A DNA stretch of 64,000 bases from Mesorhizobium loti CJ3sym (lineage in GTDB: Bacteria; Pseudomonadota; Alphaproteobacteria; Rhizobiales; Rhizobiaceae): NCBI RefSeq assembly GCF_000472785.1, contig NZ_AXAL01000008.1, positions 62,001-126,000 on the forward strand, written 5' to 3'. The notes beneath the pieces are model-generated. The model was not told the DNA's origin, did not search any database, and was given only the letters and a program-made list of their open reading frames with translations. Positions 8,683 to 17,896 of the stretch are shown here, one piece after another. Each line of letters opens with the position of its first letter. Positions within the stretch are counted from its first letter, which is position 1. A program made the translations under genes and the position numbers.

Positions 8683-8998
8683 CTGGAACCGGAGATTTTG
8701 ATCGCCGATGAAGTCACCTCGGCCTTGGACGTTACCATCCAGGCCCAGGTACTCGACCTTCTTTGCGCGGCTGCGCCGCGAATTGTCGCTGACGCTGATC
8801 CTGATTTCCCACGATCTGGGCGTGGTGCGCTATCTCTGCGAACACGTTGCGGTCATGCAGCACGGCAAGCTGGTTGAGTATGGCGACACCGAAGACGTTC
8901 TGGACCGGCCGCAGCAGGGCTATACCCGCGAGTTGCTCGCCGCCATCCCGAAACTGTCGCGTCCGCATGCAATCGCGACAACAGAGCCGGGGGCCGCC
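8683..8998 (+). pseudogene. 3' remnant of a peptide-type ABC transporter ATPase (DppF/OppF-like)
   Basis: Only the C-terminal part of an ATPase remains. [21 protein letters not shown] (Walker B, 8686 onward) and, one frame over from 8765, [21 protein letters not shown] and [11 protein letters not shown] are typical of DppF/OppF. One extra T in the CTTT at 8761-8764 breaks the frame, and Walker A and the signature motif are absent. It lies between the LacI start and the 3' end of the hydroxybutyrate dehydrogenase gene and looks like the scar of a deleted transporter operon. Confidence 0.75.
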
Positions 8999-9787
8999 TT
9001 ATTGTGCCGTCCAGCCGCCATCCATCGGTAACGTCGTGCCGGTGATCTGCCTGGCCGCGTCGGAACACAGGAACAGCGTCAGGGCCGCGAGTTCCTCGAC
9101 GGTGACGAATTCCTTCGTCGGCTGTGCAGCCAGCAGCACGTCGTGCTTGACCTGTTCCTCGGTCATGCCGCGCGCCTTCATCGTGTCGGGGATCTGCTTT
9201 TCGACCAGCGGCGTCCAGACATAGCCAGGCGCGATCGCGTTGACGGTGATGCCGTCCTGCGCGGTTTCCAGTGCCACCGTCTTGGTCAGGCCGGCAATGC
9301 CGTGCTTGGCCGAGACATAGGCCGACTTGAACGGCGATGCGACCAGCGCATGCGCGGAAGCCGTGTTGATGATGCGGCCCCATTTGCGTGCCTTCATGCC
9401 GGGCACCACTGCCTTGATGGCATAGAAGGCCGCCAGGAGATTAATGCGGATGATGGCTTCCCACTTGTCGTCCGGGAAGTCCTCGATCGGCGCGACATGC
9501 TGGATGCCGGCATTGTTGACCAGGATATCGAGGCTGCCGAACGCCGCCTCGGCGTCATGCACCATGGCGCTGACCGCAGCACCGTCCATCATGTTGGCGT
9601 CGGAGTAGCGGCACTTGACGCCGAAATCCTTCTCGATGCCGGCGCGCTCCTGCTCGATGGCCGCCGGGTCGCCAAGACCATTGATGGTGACGTTGGCGCC
9701 TTCGGCGGCGAAGGCGCGGGCGATGGCCAGGCCGATACCGCTGGTCGAGCCGGTGACGAGGGCATTCTTCGAAGACAGGGAACCCAT
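8999..9787 (-). CDS. bdhA: 3-hydroxybutyrate dehydrogenase (SDR family)
   Basis: 262-residue short-chain dehydrogenase expected to interconvert 3-hydroxybutyrate and acetoacetate with NAD. Visible: cofactor loop [12 protein letters not shown] (12-23), NNAG (91-94), catalytic Ser144 and YVSAK (Tyr157, Lys161). The insert after the active site ([21 protein letters not shown]) and the ending [13 protein letters not shown] are typical of bacterial D-3-hydroxybutyrate dehydrogenases. ATG at 9787 is chosen; the upstream extension is not SDR-like. It is divergent from acetoacetate decarboxylase, which uses its product, and probably belongs to polyhydroxybutyrate turnover. Confidence 0.9.
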   Translation of the reverse strand: MGSLSSKNALVTGSTSGIGLAIARAFAAEGANVTINGLGDPAAIEQERAGIEKDFGVKCRYSDANMMDGAAVSAMVHDAEAAFGSLDILVNNAGIQHVAPIEDFPDDKWEAIIRINLLAAFYAIKAVVPGMKARKWGRIINTASAHALVASPFKSAYVSAKHGIAGLTKTVALETAQDGITVNAIAPGYVWTPLVEKQIPDTMKARGMTEEQVKHDVLLAAQPTKEFVTVEELAALTLFLCSDAARQITGTTLPMDGGWTAQ

Positions 9788-9936
9788 GATGATCTCGCGA
9801 GAAGTGGGAGGGAACATAGCGATATAATTGTGCGTCGCAACATGACAATGACAGAGCCATGTGTCGATGCGATTACAGCCAGGCGACAGCGCCGGCATGG
9901 CCTTCGACCGGTTCGAAACCATGGTCTTCACGCTGA

Positions 9937-9959
9937 CACGGCACTGTCATGGTGCCGTG
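9937..9959. promoter_or_regulatory. Inverted repeat in the bdhA/adc divergent region
   Basis: CACGGCAC (9937-9944) and GTGCCGTG (9952-9959) are perfect inverse copies around a 7-nt centre. It lies between two divergent ketone-body genes, so an operator is plausible; a hairpin is the alternative. Confidence 0.35.
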
Positions 9960-10031
9960 CAACATAATCGGTTGCGCATTCGCGCGCTCATTCCGGAATG
10001 AAACCCGTCTGAAGAACGTTGGGGGTGCAGC

Positions 10032-10820
10032 TTGGAAATCGCCGATGTCGTGAAGCGTGCCTATGCGATGCCGCTGACCAATCCGTCTTTCCCGCCCGGC
10101 CCCTACCGTTTCTTCGACCGCGAATACATCATCATCACCTATCGCACGACACGCGAGGCGCTCGAAGCCGTCGTGCCGGCGCCGCTGGAGATCGACGAGC
10201 CGCTGGTCAAGTACGAATTCATCCGCATGCCGGACTCCACCGGCTTCGGCGACTACACCGAGACCGGCCAGGTCATCCCGGTGAAGTACAAAGGCCAGCA
10301 TGGCGGCTATGTCCATTCGATGTATCTCGACGACGACGCGCCGATCGCCGGCGGCCGCGAGCTGTGGGGCTTTCCCAAGAAACTGGCCAACCCGAAAATC
10401 GTCCATGAAGGCGAGGTGATCGTCGGCACGCTGCACTATGGCAGCGTTCTGTGCGCCACTGGCACGATGGGTTACAAGCACCGCGAAGCCGATCACGATT
10501 CCGTGCTCGCAGCACTCGCCGCGCCCAATTTCCTGATCAAGATCATCCCGCATGTCGACGGCACGCCGCGTATCTGCGAGCTGGTGCGCTACTACCTCAC
10601 CGACATCACGCTGAAGGAAGCCTGGACGGCGCCGGCCGCCCTCGACCTTCGGCCCCATGTCATGGCTGACGTGGCGAAGCTACCGGTGCTCGACATCGTC
10701 TCCGCCGTTCACTTCAAGGCCGATCTGACGCTTGGGATGGGCGAGGTCATGCACGACTATCTCAGTGATCACAGCCGGCTCGCAACCAGCACAACCCAGC
10801 CGGAGAAAATTCGTGCTTGA
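10032..10820 (+). CDS. adc: Acetoacetate decarboxylase
   Basis: 262 residues, ADC family; converts acetoacetate to acetone and CO2 through a Schiff base. The catalytic lysine sits in [12 protein letters not shown] (Lys116, with Lys117 next to it), preceded by the usual [12 protein letters not shown] strand. The start is TTG at 10032 with GGGGG 7 nt upstream; the next ATG (10068) would remove conserved N-terminus. Followed with an 8-nt overlap by the patatin gene and divergent from bdhA. Confidence 0.88.
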   Translation: MEIADVVKRAYAMPLTNPSFPPGPYRFFDREYIIITYRTTREALEAVVPAPLEIDEPLVKYEFIRMPDSTGFGDYTETGQVIPVKYKGQHGGYVHSMYLDDDAPIAGGRELWGFPKKLANPKIVHEGEVIVGTLHYGSVLCATGTMGYKHREADHDSVLAALAAPNFLIKIIPHVDGTPRICELVRYYLTDITLKEAWTAPAALDLRPHVMADVAKLPVLDIVSAVHFKADLTLGMGEVMHDYLSDHSRLATSTTQPEKIRA

Positions 10821-11973
10821 GCGCAATCGCAACAAGGAAGCCGCCGCCACGATCGCGGAAATCTCGGCGCAGTATGACCGCATCGCTTTGGTGTTCCAGG
10901 GCGGCGGTGCGCTCGGCGCCTATCAGGCCGGCGTCTACCAGGCGCTGGCCGATGCCGGCTGTGAGCCGAGCTGGCTGTCCGGCGTGTCGATCGGCGCCAT
11001 CAACGCGGCGATCATCGCCGGCAATGAATCAAGCCGCCGCCTGCAGCGGCTCGAGCAATTCTGGCAGACGATCTCGGGCCGCAAGATCTGGGCCTATACG
11101 CCGGAAGGCGACATCTACCGCGACATCCGCAACCGCACCAGTTCGTGGATGACAATGACAATGGGCCAGCCCGGCTTCTTCAAGCCACGCAGCCAAAATG
11201 CCTGGTTCGAACAGCCCGGAGCCGAAGGCGCTACAAGCTTCTACGACACTGCCGAATTGAAGGACACGCTGGAGGCGCTGATCGACTTCGATATCCTCAA
11301 CGATGGCAAGAAGCAGCTCAGTGTCGGCGCGGTCAATGTCAGGACCGGCAACTTCGTCTATTTCGACACCGAAAAGGTCCGCATCGGGCCGGAACACATC
11401 ATGGCCAGCGGCGCGCTGCCACCAGCCTTTCCGCCGGTGCGCATCGAAGGCGAATATTACTGGGATGGCGGCATCGTCTCCAACACCCCGCTGCAATATC
11501 TGCTGGACCAGGAAGAAGACCGCTCCTCGCTGGTGTTCCAGGTCGACCTGTTCAGCGCGCGCGGCGTGCTGCCGCGCAGCATGCCGGACGTGCTGTCGCG
11601 TCATAAGGACATCATGTATTCGAGCCGCACGCGGCAGAACACCGACAATTTCCAGCGTATCCATGCGCTGAAGATGAAGCTGCTCGAAGCGCTGAAGCGC
11701 GTGCCCGCCGACCTGCTGATGGATGGCGAACAAGAGCTGATCGCCGACTACTCGAAGGCCGGCGTCGTCAACATCGTCCACCTGATCTACCAGCACAAGG
11801 GCTATGAAGGTCACGCCAAGGACTACGAGTTCTCCGGCACCTCGATGCGTGAACACTGGAAGACCGGCCTGGAAGATACGCAGCGCACCTTGCGCCATCG
11901 CAAGTGGCTGACGATCCCGACCAATGCTGATGGCGTTGCCATCCACGATCTGCATCGTGAGGATCCGACCTGA
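10813..11973 (+). CDS. Patatin-like phospholipase, DUF3734-type C-terminus
   Basis: 386-residue serine hydrolase with a Ser-Asp dyad. The oxyanion loop is [11 protein letters not shown] (30-40), the nucleophile Ser59 is in GVSIG, and Asp218 is in WDGG. Patatins hydrolyse acyl esters of lipids. The C-terminal half (about 230-386) resembles the DUF3734 extension common in bacterial members. GTG at 10813 has GGAGAAAATTC in front and overlaps the decarboxylase stop, implying coupled translation. A link to hydroxybutyrate or lipid-store use is inferred from the neighbours only. Confidence 0.85.
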   Translation: MLERNRNKEAAATIAEISAQYDRIALVFQGGGALGAYQAGVYQALADAGCEPSWLSGVSIGAINAAIIAGNESSRRLQRLEQFWQTISGRKIWAYTPEGDIYRDIRNRTSSWMTMTMGQPGFFKPRSQNAWFEQPGAEGATSFYDTAELKDTLEALIDFDILNDGKKQLSVGAVNVRTGNFVYFDTEKVRIGPEHIMASGALPPAFPPVRIEGEYYWDGGIVSNTPLQYLLDQEEDRSSLVFQVDLFSARGVLPRSMPDVLSRHKDIMYSSRTRQNTDNFQRIHALKMKLLEALKRVPADLLMDGEQELIADYSKAGVVNIVHLIYQHKGYEGHAKDYEFSGTSMREHWKTGLEDTQRTLRHRKWLTIPTNADGVAIHDLHREDPT

Positions 11974-12076
11974 GCTAGGGCTCTGATTCTCAACGGGTTC
12001 CTTCCCGGCCAGGATTTCACTGCCCGTTTTTTTGAACGGCCAGCACCAACGTTCGCGATTGGCTGAAGCCTATCAA

Positions 12077-12274
12077 CTTCGTCATCCCTGGGCGGAGCAG
12101 GAGCGTAGCTCCGTCGCGGAGACCCTGGTATCCATGCCGCGGCCTGTCTTCAAAAGGACGACCAGGATCCTCTCGGTCTCCTTCCCACTTCAAACATAGC
12201 ATGGGACCGACACACAGGATCCTCGGGTCTGCGCCGCGTCGCTACGCTCCTTGCTCCACCCCAGGATGACGAAG
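12077..12274. repeat. RIME/MITE-like inverted-repeat element
   Basis: About 198 bp bounded by imperfect inverted arms: CTTCGTCATCCCTGGGC from 12077 and its near-complement GGGGTGGAGCAAGG (minus reading) to CTTCGTCATCC ending at 12274. The arm also includes GGAGCGTAGC in both copies. No transposase is encoded. This resembles short non-autonomous repeats scattered in rhizobial genomes. Confidence 0.65.
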
Positions 12275-12372
12275 CGGCTGGCGTTTCGGCCAATCTCGAA
12301 GGTATGTTCGACGTCAACACAACGAATACGTCCTCGAAACCTGTCGACCTGAACACTGCACTCGCTCAAAGA

Positions 12373-12405
12373 AAAAGGCAGCGCCGGCGACCGGCGCTGC
12401 CTTTT
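12373..12405. terminator. Bidirectional intrinsic terminator
   Basis: AAAAGGCAGCGCCGG (12373-12387), three-base loop CGA, then exact complement CCGGCGCTGCCTTTT (12391-12405). A/T runs at both ends serve the convergent patatin (plus) and pit (minus) genes. Confidence 0.9.
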
Positions 12406-12430
12406 GTTTGGAAGCGGATACGATCCCCGA

Positions 12431-14041
12431 TCAGAACACCTGGCGGAAGATGATGAACAGCACGAAGGCGAGCGTGATCGAGCACGGCAGGGTCAGAACC
12501 CAGGCCAACAGCAGGTTGCGCACCGTCGCCCATTGCAGGCCCGAGCCGTTCGCCGCCATCGTTCCCGCGACGCCCGATGACAGCACATGGGTTGTCGATA
12601 CCGGCAGACCGAGCCGGTCGGCCATGCCGATGGTCACCATGGCGACGAGTTCGGCCGCGGCGCCCTGGCCATAGGTCAGGTGGCTCTTGCCGATCTTCTC
12701 GCCGACGGTCACGACGATGCGTTTCCAGCCGACCATGGTGCCAAGGCCAAGCGCCAGCGCAACCGCGACCTTCACCCAGATCGGGATGAACTTCGTCGCG
12801 TTGTCGACGGCCTTGTGATAGTCGGTGACCGCCTTGAGATCGTCGGCCTGCATAGGCAGCAACTGCTTCTTGTCGATCAGCTTGAGCGCCTCGCCGATCA
12901 GATAGATGTCATTGCGGGCGTTGCTGACCAGATCGGTCGGCACGTTGTCGACCGATGCATAGGGCACCAGCTCAGCAGTCGTGTTGTGGATGTAGGTCTG
13001 CAGCGCAACTGTCGTCTGGTCGTTCCAGGTCCGGGTGCGCACGGCATCCTGGACGGCCGCCTTTGCGGCCTTGGCATCGGCAATGGTGACACCGGGCTTC
13101 ACATATTTGCCCAACGCGGTCTCGACGCTGACAGAAGCCGATTTGTAGGCTTCGAGATAGTTGATGTCGGGCGTACGGTTCAGCGCATAGGCCGTCGGCA
13201 CGACGCCGATCAGGATCAGCATGATCAGGCCCATGCCTTTCTGTCCGTCGTTGGAGCCGTGCGCGAAGCTGACGCCGGTGCAGGTGAAGATCAGCAGCGC
13301 GCGGATCCACCAGGGCGGCGGGGCATTACCCTTCGGTGCCTCGTAGAGCGCCGGATTGCGGACCAGCAGCTTCATCACATAGAGCAGGATCGCCGCGGCG
13401 AAGAAGCCGATGATCGGCGACACCAGCAAGGTCACGCCGACATTGGTCGCCTGCGACCAGTCTACGCCGCTGGTGGCGCTGCCGGCAGGGGCCATGAACT
13501 GGTTGGCGAGGCCGACACCGATGATCGAGCCGACCATCGTGTGCGAGCTCGACGCTGGCAGGCCGAGGAACCAGGTGCCGAGGTTCCACAGGATCGCGGC
13601 GACCAGCAACGCGAACACCATCGCAAAGCCGGAGGAGGAGCCGACCTGCAGGATCAGTTCGACCGGCAGCAGCGACAGGATGCCGAAGGCCACCGCACCG
13701 CTCGAGGTGAGAACCCCGAGGAAATTGAAGGCGCCGGACCACATGACGGCGAATTCGGCCGGCAGCGAGCGCGTGTAGATGACGGTCGCCACCGCATTGG
13801 CGGTGTCGTGGAAACCGTTGACGAATTCGAAGCCGAGCGCGATCAGCAAGGCGATGCCGAGCAGGATCCAGGGCACGGTCTTGGCCACCGCCAGGTCCTG
13901 GCTCAGCGCGTAGCCGACATAGACCACGCCGATCAGCACCAGCACGCCGAAGGCCGGCAGGAACCACTTCGCGCTGGCCGAACTATCCAGCGGATGCTCC
14001 GGTCTCGGAATCCCCGCCTCACTAGAAACTATGTCCACCAT
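12431..14041 (-). CDS. pit: Inorganic phosphate transporter, PiT family
   Basis: 536-residue integral membrane protein importing phosphate (as metal-phosphate with protons). Family marks are the duplicated core segments GFHDTANAVATVIYTRSL (near residue 77) and the C-terminal LPVSTTHVLSSGVAGTM, plus LPASSSHTMVGSIIGVGLA and SFAHGSNDGQKGMG. About ten hydrophobic segments flank a large hydrophilic domain (about 290-420), as in long bacterial Pit proteins. ATG at 14041. No clear Pho box was found upstream; a 12-bp palindrome TTCATGCATGAA lies at 14127-14138. Confidence 0.9.
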   Translation of the reverse strand: MVDIVSSEAGIPRPEHPLDSSASAKWFLPAFGVLVLIGVVYVGYALSQDLAVAKTVPWILLGIALLIALGFEFVNGFHDTANAVATVIYTRSLPAEFAVMWSGAFNFLGVLTSSGAVAFGILSLLPVELILQVGSSSGFAMVFALLVAAILWNLGTWFLGLPASSSHTMVGSIIGVGLANQFMAPAGSATSGVDWSQATNVGVTLLVSPIIGFFAAAILLYVMKLLVRNPALYEAPKGNAPPPWWIRALLIFTCTGVSFAHGSNDGQKGMGLIMLILIGVVPTAYALNRTPDINYLEAYKSASVSVETALGKYVKPGVTIADAKAAKAAVQDAVRTRTWNDQTTVALQTYIHNTTAELVPYASVDNVPTDLVSNARNDIYLIGEALKLIDKKQLLPMQADDLKAVTDYHKAVDNATKFIPIWVKVAVALALGLGTMVGWKRIVVTVGEKIGKSHLTYGQGAAAELVAMVTIGMADRLGLPVSTTHVLSSGVAGTMAANGSGLQWATVRNLLLAWVLTLPCSITLAFVLFIIFRQVF

Positions 14042-14252
14042 GTCCCACTCCTATTGCATTGCAGCAAAGAACTGGAAAAGACGCTATGTCCGGACGATGA
14101 ACCCTGTGTGACGCCGACAGCCGGCTTTCATGCATGAATGCATATAACCCAGAAGTGACCTCGGTTCAGGCAAGCGACATGCATAAGAACAAGACCTGAA
14201 GCGCGTGGCCTGAATCCGTTTCGACACGATGCGTTTCAGGCGCTCGACGCTC

Positions 14253-15467
14253 CTACACCGAACCGGAGCTTGTCTTCAGGATCGCCGAGAACAGCGGATC
14301 GAAGGCGCGGCTGATCGGTGCCGCGGCGGCGCCAAGCGCGATCGACCACGGATCGGTCGTGCCAAGCTGCAGGCGCGGCAAGGTCCGGCCGGGCCGGTCG
14401 GCGATCGACGGCAGCAGCGGATGCATCGCCTCGACCAGCCGCCGCGCCAGCGCTTCCGGCGCACCGCTGGTCAGGATGACGGTCTGCGGGTCGAAGATCG
14501 TTTCGATGAGATGCACGCTCCAGCGCAGATCATGCGCCGCCCCGTCGATCCAGGCCATCATCCCGGGGTTCTCGGCCAGCACGAGGGCGTTCATCTGCTG
14601 GTAGATATCGCTGTCCGCCGGATTGAGGCCGAGATGCTGGTAGAGCGAGGCCAGCGACGCCCGGTGCTCGAGCGGCGTCGGACCCGGACCAGCCGGTGCC
14701 AGCAGCGCCATGCCTATTTCACCGGCATTGCCATGGCCGCCGCTGTAGAGCTCGCCATTGAGGATCAGTCCGGCGCCGATGCCGTAGCCGACATAGAGGC
14801 AGACGGCGTGATCGACGCCATGCGCCGCACCGACGATGCGCTCGGCGGTGGCGCAAGCGGCGGCATCGTTCTGCAGGCCGACATTCAGCCCCGTGCCTTT
14901 GGCCAGCGTCTCCAGCAGCGGAAACTTCTGCCAGGCCGGCATCATCCATTTGTCGTCCGAATCTTTCAGTCCGAAAGGTCCGGGCATGGCAATGCCGAGA
15001 CCGACCAGCCGTTTTTCCGACTGGACCGAAATGCCGGCCAGGTCGCGGCGGACACCAGCGATCAGCTCGAGGATGATCTCGACGCCCTTCGACGGCTCGT
15101 CGAAAGGCAGGTTTGCCTCGGCACGCGCCAGCACGCTGCCCATCAGATCGACGGCGACCGCACGCGTCAGATGGCGGTCGATATGCAGGCCGATGGCGAA
15201 GGCACCTTCGGGCACCAGCCGGTAGGGTGTCGATGGCTGGCCCCTGCCCTTGCGCACCGCATCGAGCGCGACGACCAGGCCGTCGCTTTCGAGATCCTCG
15301 ATGATGTTGGACACGGCCTGCTTGGTGAGCTGCGTCGCCCGCGCCAGGTCGGCGCGCGACAGGGCGCCGTTGAGGCGCAGCGCCTCGATCATGACCCGGC
15401 GGTTGTGCGCGCTCGTCCCTTCCTGATTGGTGCCGCTTTTGGCGCGGATCGGGCTGATGTCGTCCAC
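14253..15467 (-). CDS. ROK-family transcriptional repressor (NagC/XylR type)
   Basis: About 404 residues. The N-terminal winged helix (RVMIEALRLNGALSRADLARATQLTKQAVSNIIEDLE) is followed by a ROK fold: GLGIAMPGPFG, VGLQNDAAACA, the YVGYGIGAGLILNGELY loop and GHGNAGEIGMA. The cysteine-rich zinc motif usual in ROK kinases is not evident, in keeping with a regulator. GTG at 15467 has AGGGG at good spacing; ATG at 15491 is possible. Divergent from the sugar ABC operon with a perfect dyad between them, so it most likely represses that operon and itself until the sugar is present. Confidence 0.88.
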   Translation of the reverse strand: MDDISPIRAKSGTNQEGTSAHNRRVMIEALRLNGALSRADLARATQLTKQAVSNIIEDLESDGLVVALDAVRKGRGQPSTPYRLVPEGAFAIGLHIDRHLTRAVAVDLMGSVLARAEANLPFDEPSKGVEIILELIAGVRRDLAGISVQSEKRLVGLGIAMPGPFGLKDSDDKWMMPAWQKFPLLETLAKGTGLNVGLQNDAAACATAERIVGAAHGVDHAVCLYVGYGIGAGLILNGELYSGGHGNAGEIGMALLAPAGPGPTPLEHRASLASLYQHLGLNPADSDIYQQMNALVLAENPGMMAWIDGAAHDLRWSVHLIETIFDPQTVILTSGAPEALARRLVEAMHPLLPSIADRPGRTLPRLQLGTTDPWSIALGAAAAPISRAFDPLFSAILKTSSGSV

Positions 15468-15510
15468 CGGCGGTTCCCCTCTTGACTCCATTAGAATATT
15501 GATCGACTAA

Positions 15511-15533
15511 TTAAGTCAAGCGAGTTGACTTAA
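15511..15533. promoter_or_regulatory. Putative ROK repressor operator
   Basis: Perfect inverted repeat: TTAAGTCAA (15511-15519), GCGAG, TTGACTTAA (15525-15533), between the repressor gene and the divergent transporter operon. The arms are AT-rich in a GC-rich setting and palindromic over 23 bp. Confidence 0.7.
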
Positions 15534-15690
15534 TGCGAACCGGACGCCCCAAAACAAGATGGCAAGGGCCCCTCGGCCTGTCGCCACTGGTCAGCCGGGT
15601 AACCATCAGGTCACGCGACATGGATCCGGGAAGACGATGCGACATATCCGTATCGCCAGCCCGTCAACGCCTGAAATGGGAGAAGTAAAA

Positions 15691-16929
15691 ATGCTTAAGA
15701 CAATCACCAAGACACTGGTCGGTGCGGTCTTTGCGGGAGGACTGCTCGTCCCCCACGCTTTCGCCGAAACGACGCTCAACGCGCTGTTCATGGCGCAGGC
15801 CGCTTACAGCGAGGCGGACGTGCGCGCCATGACGGATGCCTTCACCAAGGCCAACCCAGACGTCAAGGTCAATCTCGAATTCGTCCCCTATGAAGGTCTG
15901 CACGACAAGACGGTGCTCGCGCAGGGCTCGGGCGGCGGCTACGACGTCGTGCTGTTCGACGTCATCTGGCCGGCCGAATACGCCACCAACAAGGTGCTGG
16001 TAGACGTCTCGCCGAAAATCACCGACGACATGAAGAAGGGCGTGCTGCCCGGCGCCTGGACCACGGTCCAGTATGACGGCAAGTACTACGGCATGCCCTG
16101 GATTCTCGACACCAAATACCTGTTCTACAACAAGGAAATCTTGGAAAAGGCCGGCATCAAGACGCCGCCGAAGACCTGGGAAGAACTCGGCGCACAGGCC
16201 AAGATCATCCAGGACAAGGGCTTGCTGAAGACACCGATCGCCTGGAGCTGGTCGCAGGCCGAAGCCGCGATCTGCGACTACACCACGCTGGTCAGCGCCT
16301 ACGGCGGCGACTTCCTCAAGGACGGCAAGCCGGACTTCCAGAATGGCGGCGGCCTCTCGGCGCTAAAATACATGGTCGACAGCTACAAGTCCGGCCTCAC
16401 CAACCCGAATTCCAAGGAGTTCCTGGAAGAGGACGTGCGCAAGGTCTTTGAAAACGGCGATGCAGCCTTCGCGCTGAACTGGACCTACATGTACAACATG
16501 GCCAACGATCCGAAGGACTCGAAGGTCGTGGGCAAGGTCGGCGTCGTGCCGGCACCAGGCGTCACCGGCATCAGCGACGTTTCGGCCGTCAACGGCTCGA
16601 TGGGCCTTGGCGTCACCGCCGTCTCCAAGCATCCGGACGAAGCCTGGAAGTACATCACCTTTATGACCTCGCAGGCGACGCAGAACCAGTATGCCAAGCT
16701 CTCACTGCCGATCTGGGCCTCGTCTTATGACGACCCGGCGGTCACCAAGGGCCAGGAAGAACTGATCGCTGCCGCCAAGCTCGGTCTGGCTGCCATGTAT
16801 CCGCGTCCGACCACGCCGAAATACCAGGAGCTGTCGACCGCGCTGCAGCAGGCCATCCAGGAATCGCTGTTGGGTCAGTCCTCGCCCGAGGATGCCTTGA
16901 ACACAGCCGCGAAGAACAGCGGCCTCTGA
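15691..16929 (+). CDS. Sugar ABC transporter substrate-binding protein
   Basis: 412 residues, family 1 extracellular solute-binding protein. A signal peptide covers residues 1-26 (KTITKTLVGAVFAGG, cut after HAFA). The mature part has VLFDVIWPAEYA, GMPWILDTKYLFYNKEILEKAG and PPKTWEELGAQA, typical of sugar binders. ATG at 15691 follows GGGAGAAGTAAAA; earlier in-frame starts have no signal peptide. First gene of the operon; binds the substrate in the periplasm for the two permeases. A stem-loop follows the gene, which commonly raises binding-protein expression. Confidence 0.9.
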   Translation: MLKTITKTLVGAVFAGGLLVPHAFAETTLNALFMAQAAYSEADVRAMTDAFTKANPDVKVNLEFVPYEGLHDKTVLAQGSGGGYDVVLFDVIWPAEYATNKVLVDVSPKITDDMKKGVLPGAWTTVQYDGKYYGMPWILDTKYLFYNKEILEKAGIKTPPKTWEELGAQAKIIQDKGLLKTPIAWSWSQAEAAICDYTTLVSAYGGDFLKDGKPDFQNGGGLSALKYMVDSYKSGLTNPNSKEFLEEDVRKVFENGDAAFALNWTYMYNMANDPKDSKVVGKVGVVPAPGVTGISDVSAVNGSMGLGVTAVSKHPDEAWKYITFMTSQATQNQYAKLSLPIWASSYDDPAVTKGQEELIAAAKLGLAAMYPRPTTPKYQELSTALQQAIQESLLGQSSPEDALNTAAKNSGL

Positions 16930-16947
16930 GCTAGCCTAATCCTCTGT

Positions 16948-16970
16948 ACGGGCGGCCTAGTGCCGCCCGT
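16948..16970 (+). terminator. Intercistronic stem-loop after the binding-protein gene
   Basis: ACGGGCGGC (16948-16956), loop CTAGT, GCCGCCCGT (16962-16970): a perfect 9-bp stem without a T run. More likely an RNA-stabilising or attenuating hairpin than a full terminator, since the permease gene follows 42 nt later. Confidence 0.55.
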
Positions 16971-17011
16971 GCTATGTCTGCAATTACCATGAATGAAGAG
17001 AGGCTGCTCCG

Positions 17012-17896
17012 ATGTCGGGCACCTGGATGACGACCCGTGCATGGCTCTTGATGCTGCCGCTGCTCGTGGTCATGGTCGCCGTCATCGGCTGGCCGTTGGT
17101 CGATACGGTCAACTTGTCCTTCACCGACGCCAAGCTGGTCGGCACCGGCGGCAATTACGTCGGCTTCGACAACTACACCAACATGCTGTCGAGCTCGAAT
17201 TTTTCGCGCACCCTGGTCACCACGACGCTGTTCGCGGTGATTTCGGTTGCCGCCGAGATGGTGATCGGCGTTCTCGCTGCCCTTCTGCTCAATCAGCAAT
17301 TCCATGGCCGCGCTGTCCTGCGCGCCCTGATGATCCTGCCCTGGGCGCTGCCGACCGTGGTCAACGCCACGCTGTGGCGGTTGATCTACAATCCCGAATA
17401 TGGCGCGCTGAACGCTGCCTTGACGCAGTTGCATCTCATCGACGACTACCGTTCCTGGCTCGGCGAACCCGGCACGGCGCTGGCGGCGCTGATCGTCGCC
17501 GACTGCTGGAAGAACTTTCCGCTGGTGGCTCTGATCGCGCTCGCCGCCCTGCAGGCGGTGCCACGCGACATTACCGCCGCTTCGCTGGTCGATGGCGCGG
17601 GAGCCTTCAACCGCTTCCGCTTCGTCATCCTGCCCTATCTCGCCGGCCCGCTGATGGTGGCGCTGGTGCTGCGCACCATCGAGGCGTTCAAGGTCTTCGA
17701 CATCATCTGGGTGATGACCCGCGGCGGCCCGGCCAACAGCACGCGCTCGCTGTCGATCCTCGTCTACCAGGAGGCTTTCTCCTTCCAGCGCGCCGGTTCC
17801 GGCGCATCGCTGGCGCTGATCGTCACCCTGCTAGTCACCATACTCGCCGTCGCCTATGCGGCGCTGGTCAGGAAGACCGCCGGGAGTGCCACCTGA
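17012..17896 (+). CDS. Sugar ABC transporter permease 1 (MalF/UgpA type)
   Basis: 294-residue inner-membrane subunit with about six hydrophobic segments. The cytoplasmic EAA loop that contacts the ATPase reads AASLVDGAGAFNRFRFVILPYL around residues 190-211. Stop overlaps the ATG of the second permease (ATGA-type overlap at 17894-17898). Confidence 0.88.
   Translation: MSGTWMTTRAWLLMLPLLVVMVAVIGWPLVDTVNLSFTDAKLVGTGGNYVGFDNYTNMLSSSNFSRTLVTTTLFAVISVAAEMVIGVLAALLLNQQFHGRAVLRALMILPWALPTVVNATLWRLIYNPEYGALNAALTQLHLIDDYRSWLGEPGTALAALIVADCWKNFPLVALIALAALQAVPRDITAASLVDGAGAFNRFRFVILPYLAGPLMVALVLRTIEAFKVFDIIWVMTRGGPANSTRSLSILVYQEAFSFQRAGSGASLALIVTLLVTILAVAYAALVRKTAGSAT

Larger units (their letters stand above)
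11974..12430. other. Intergenic region with RIME-like repeat and terminator
   Basis: About 457 nt without a gene between the convergent patatin and pit genes. It holds the inverted-repeat element at 12077-12274 and the strong terminator at 12373-12405. Open frames inside the repeat are products of its symmetry. Confidence 0.6.

Noticed and set aside
9808..9830. Tenth EcfG-type promoter upstream of bdhA/adc (GGAAC near 9808)
   Set aside because: The -10 reads CGTC after 17 nt rather than CGTT, and its orientation does not fit a nearby start at normal distance.
14042..14252. Pho box upstream of pit
   Set aside because: No pair of CTGTCAT-like half-sites with 4-nt spacing; only an unrelated TTCATGCATGAA palindrome is present.
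12587..15485. Long plus-strand open frames opposite the pit and ROK genes
   Set aside because: Antisense shadows; both minus-strand genes show complete family motifs.
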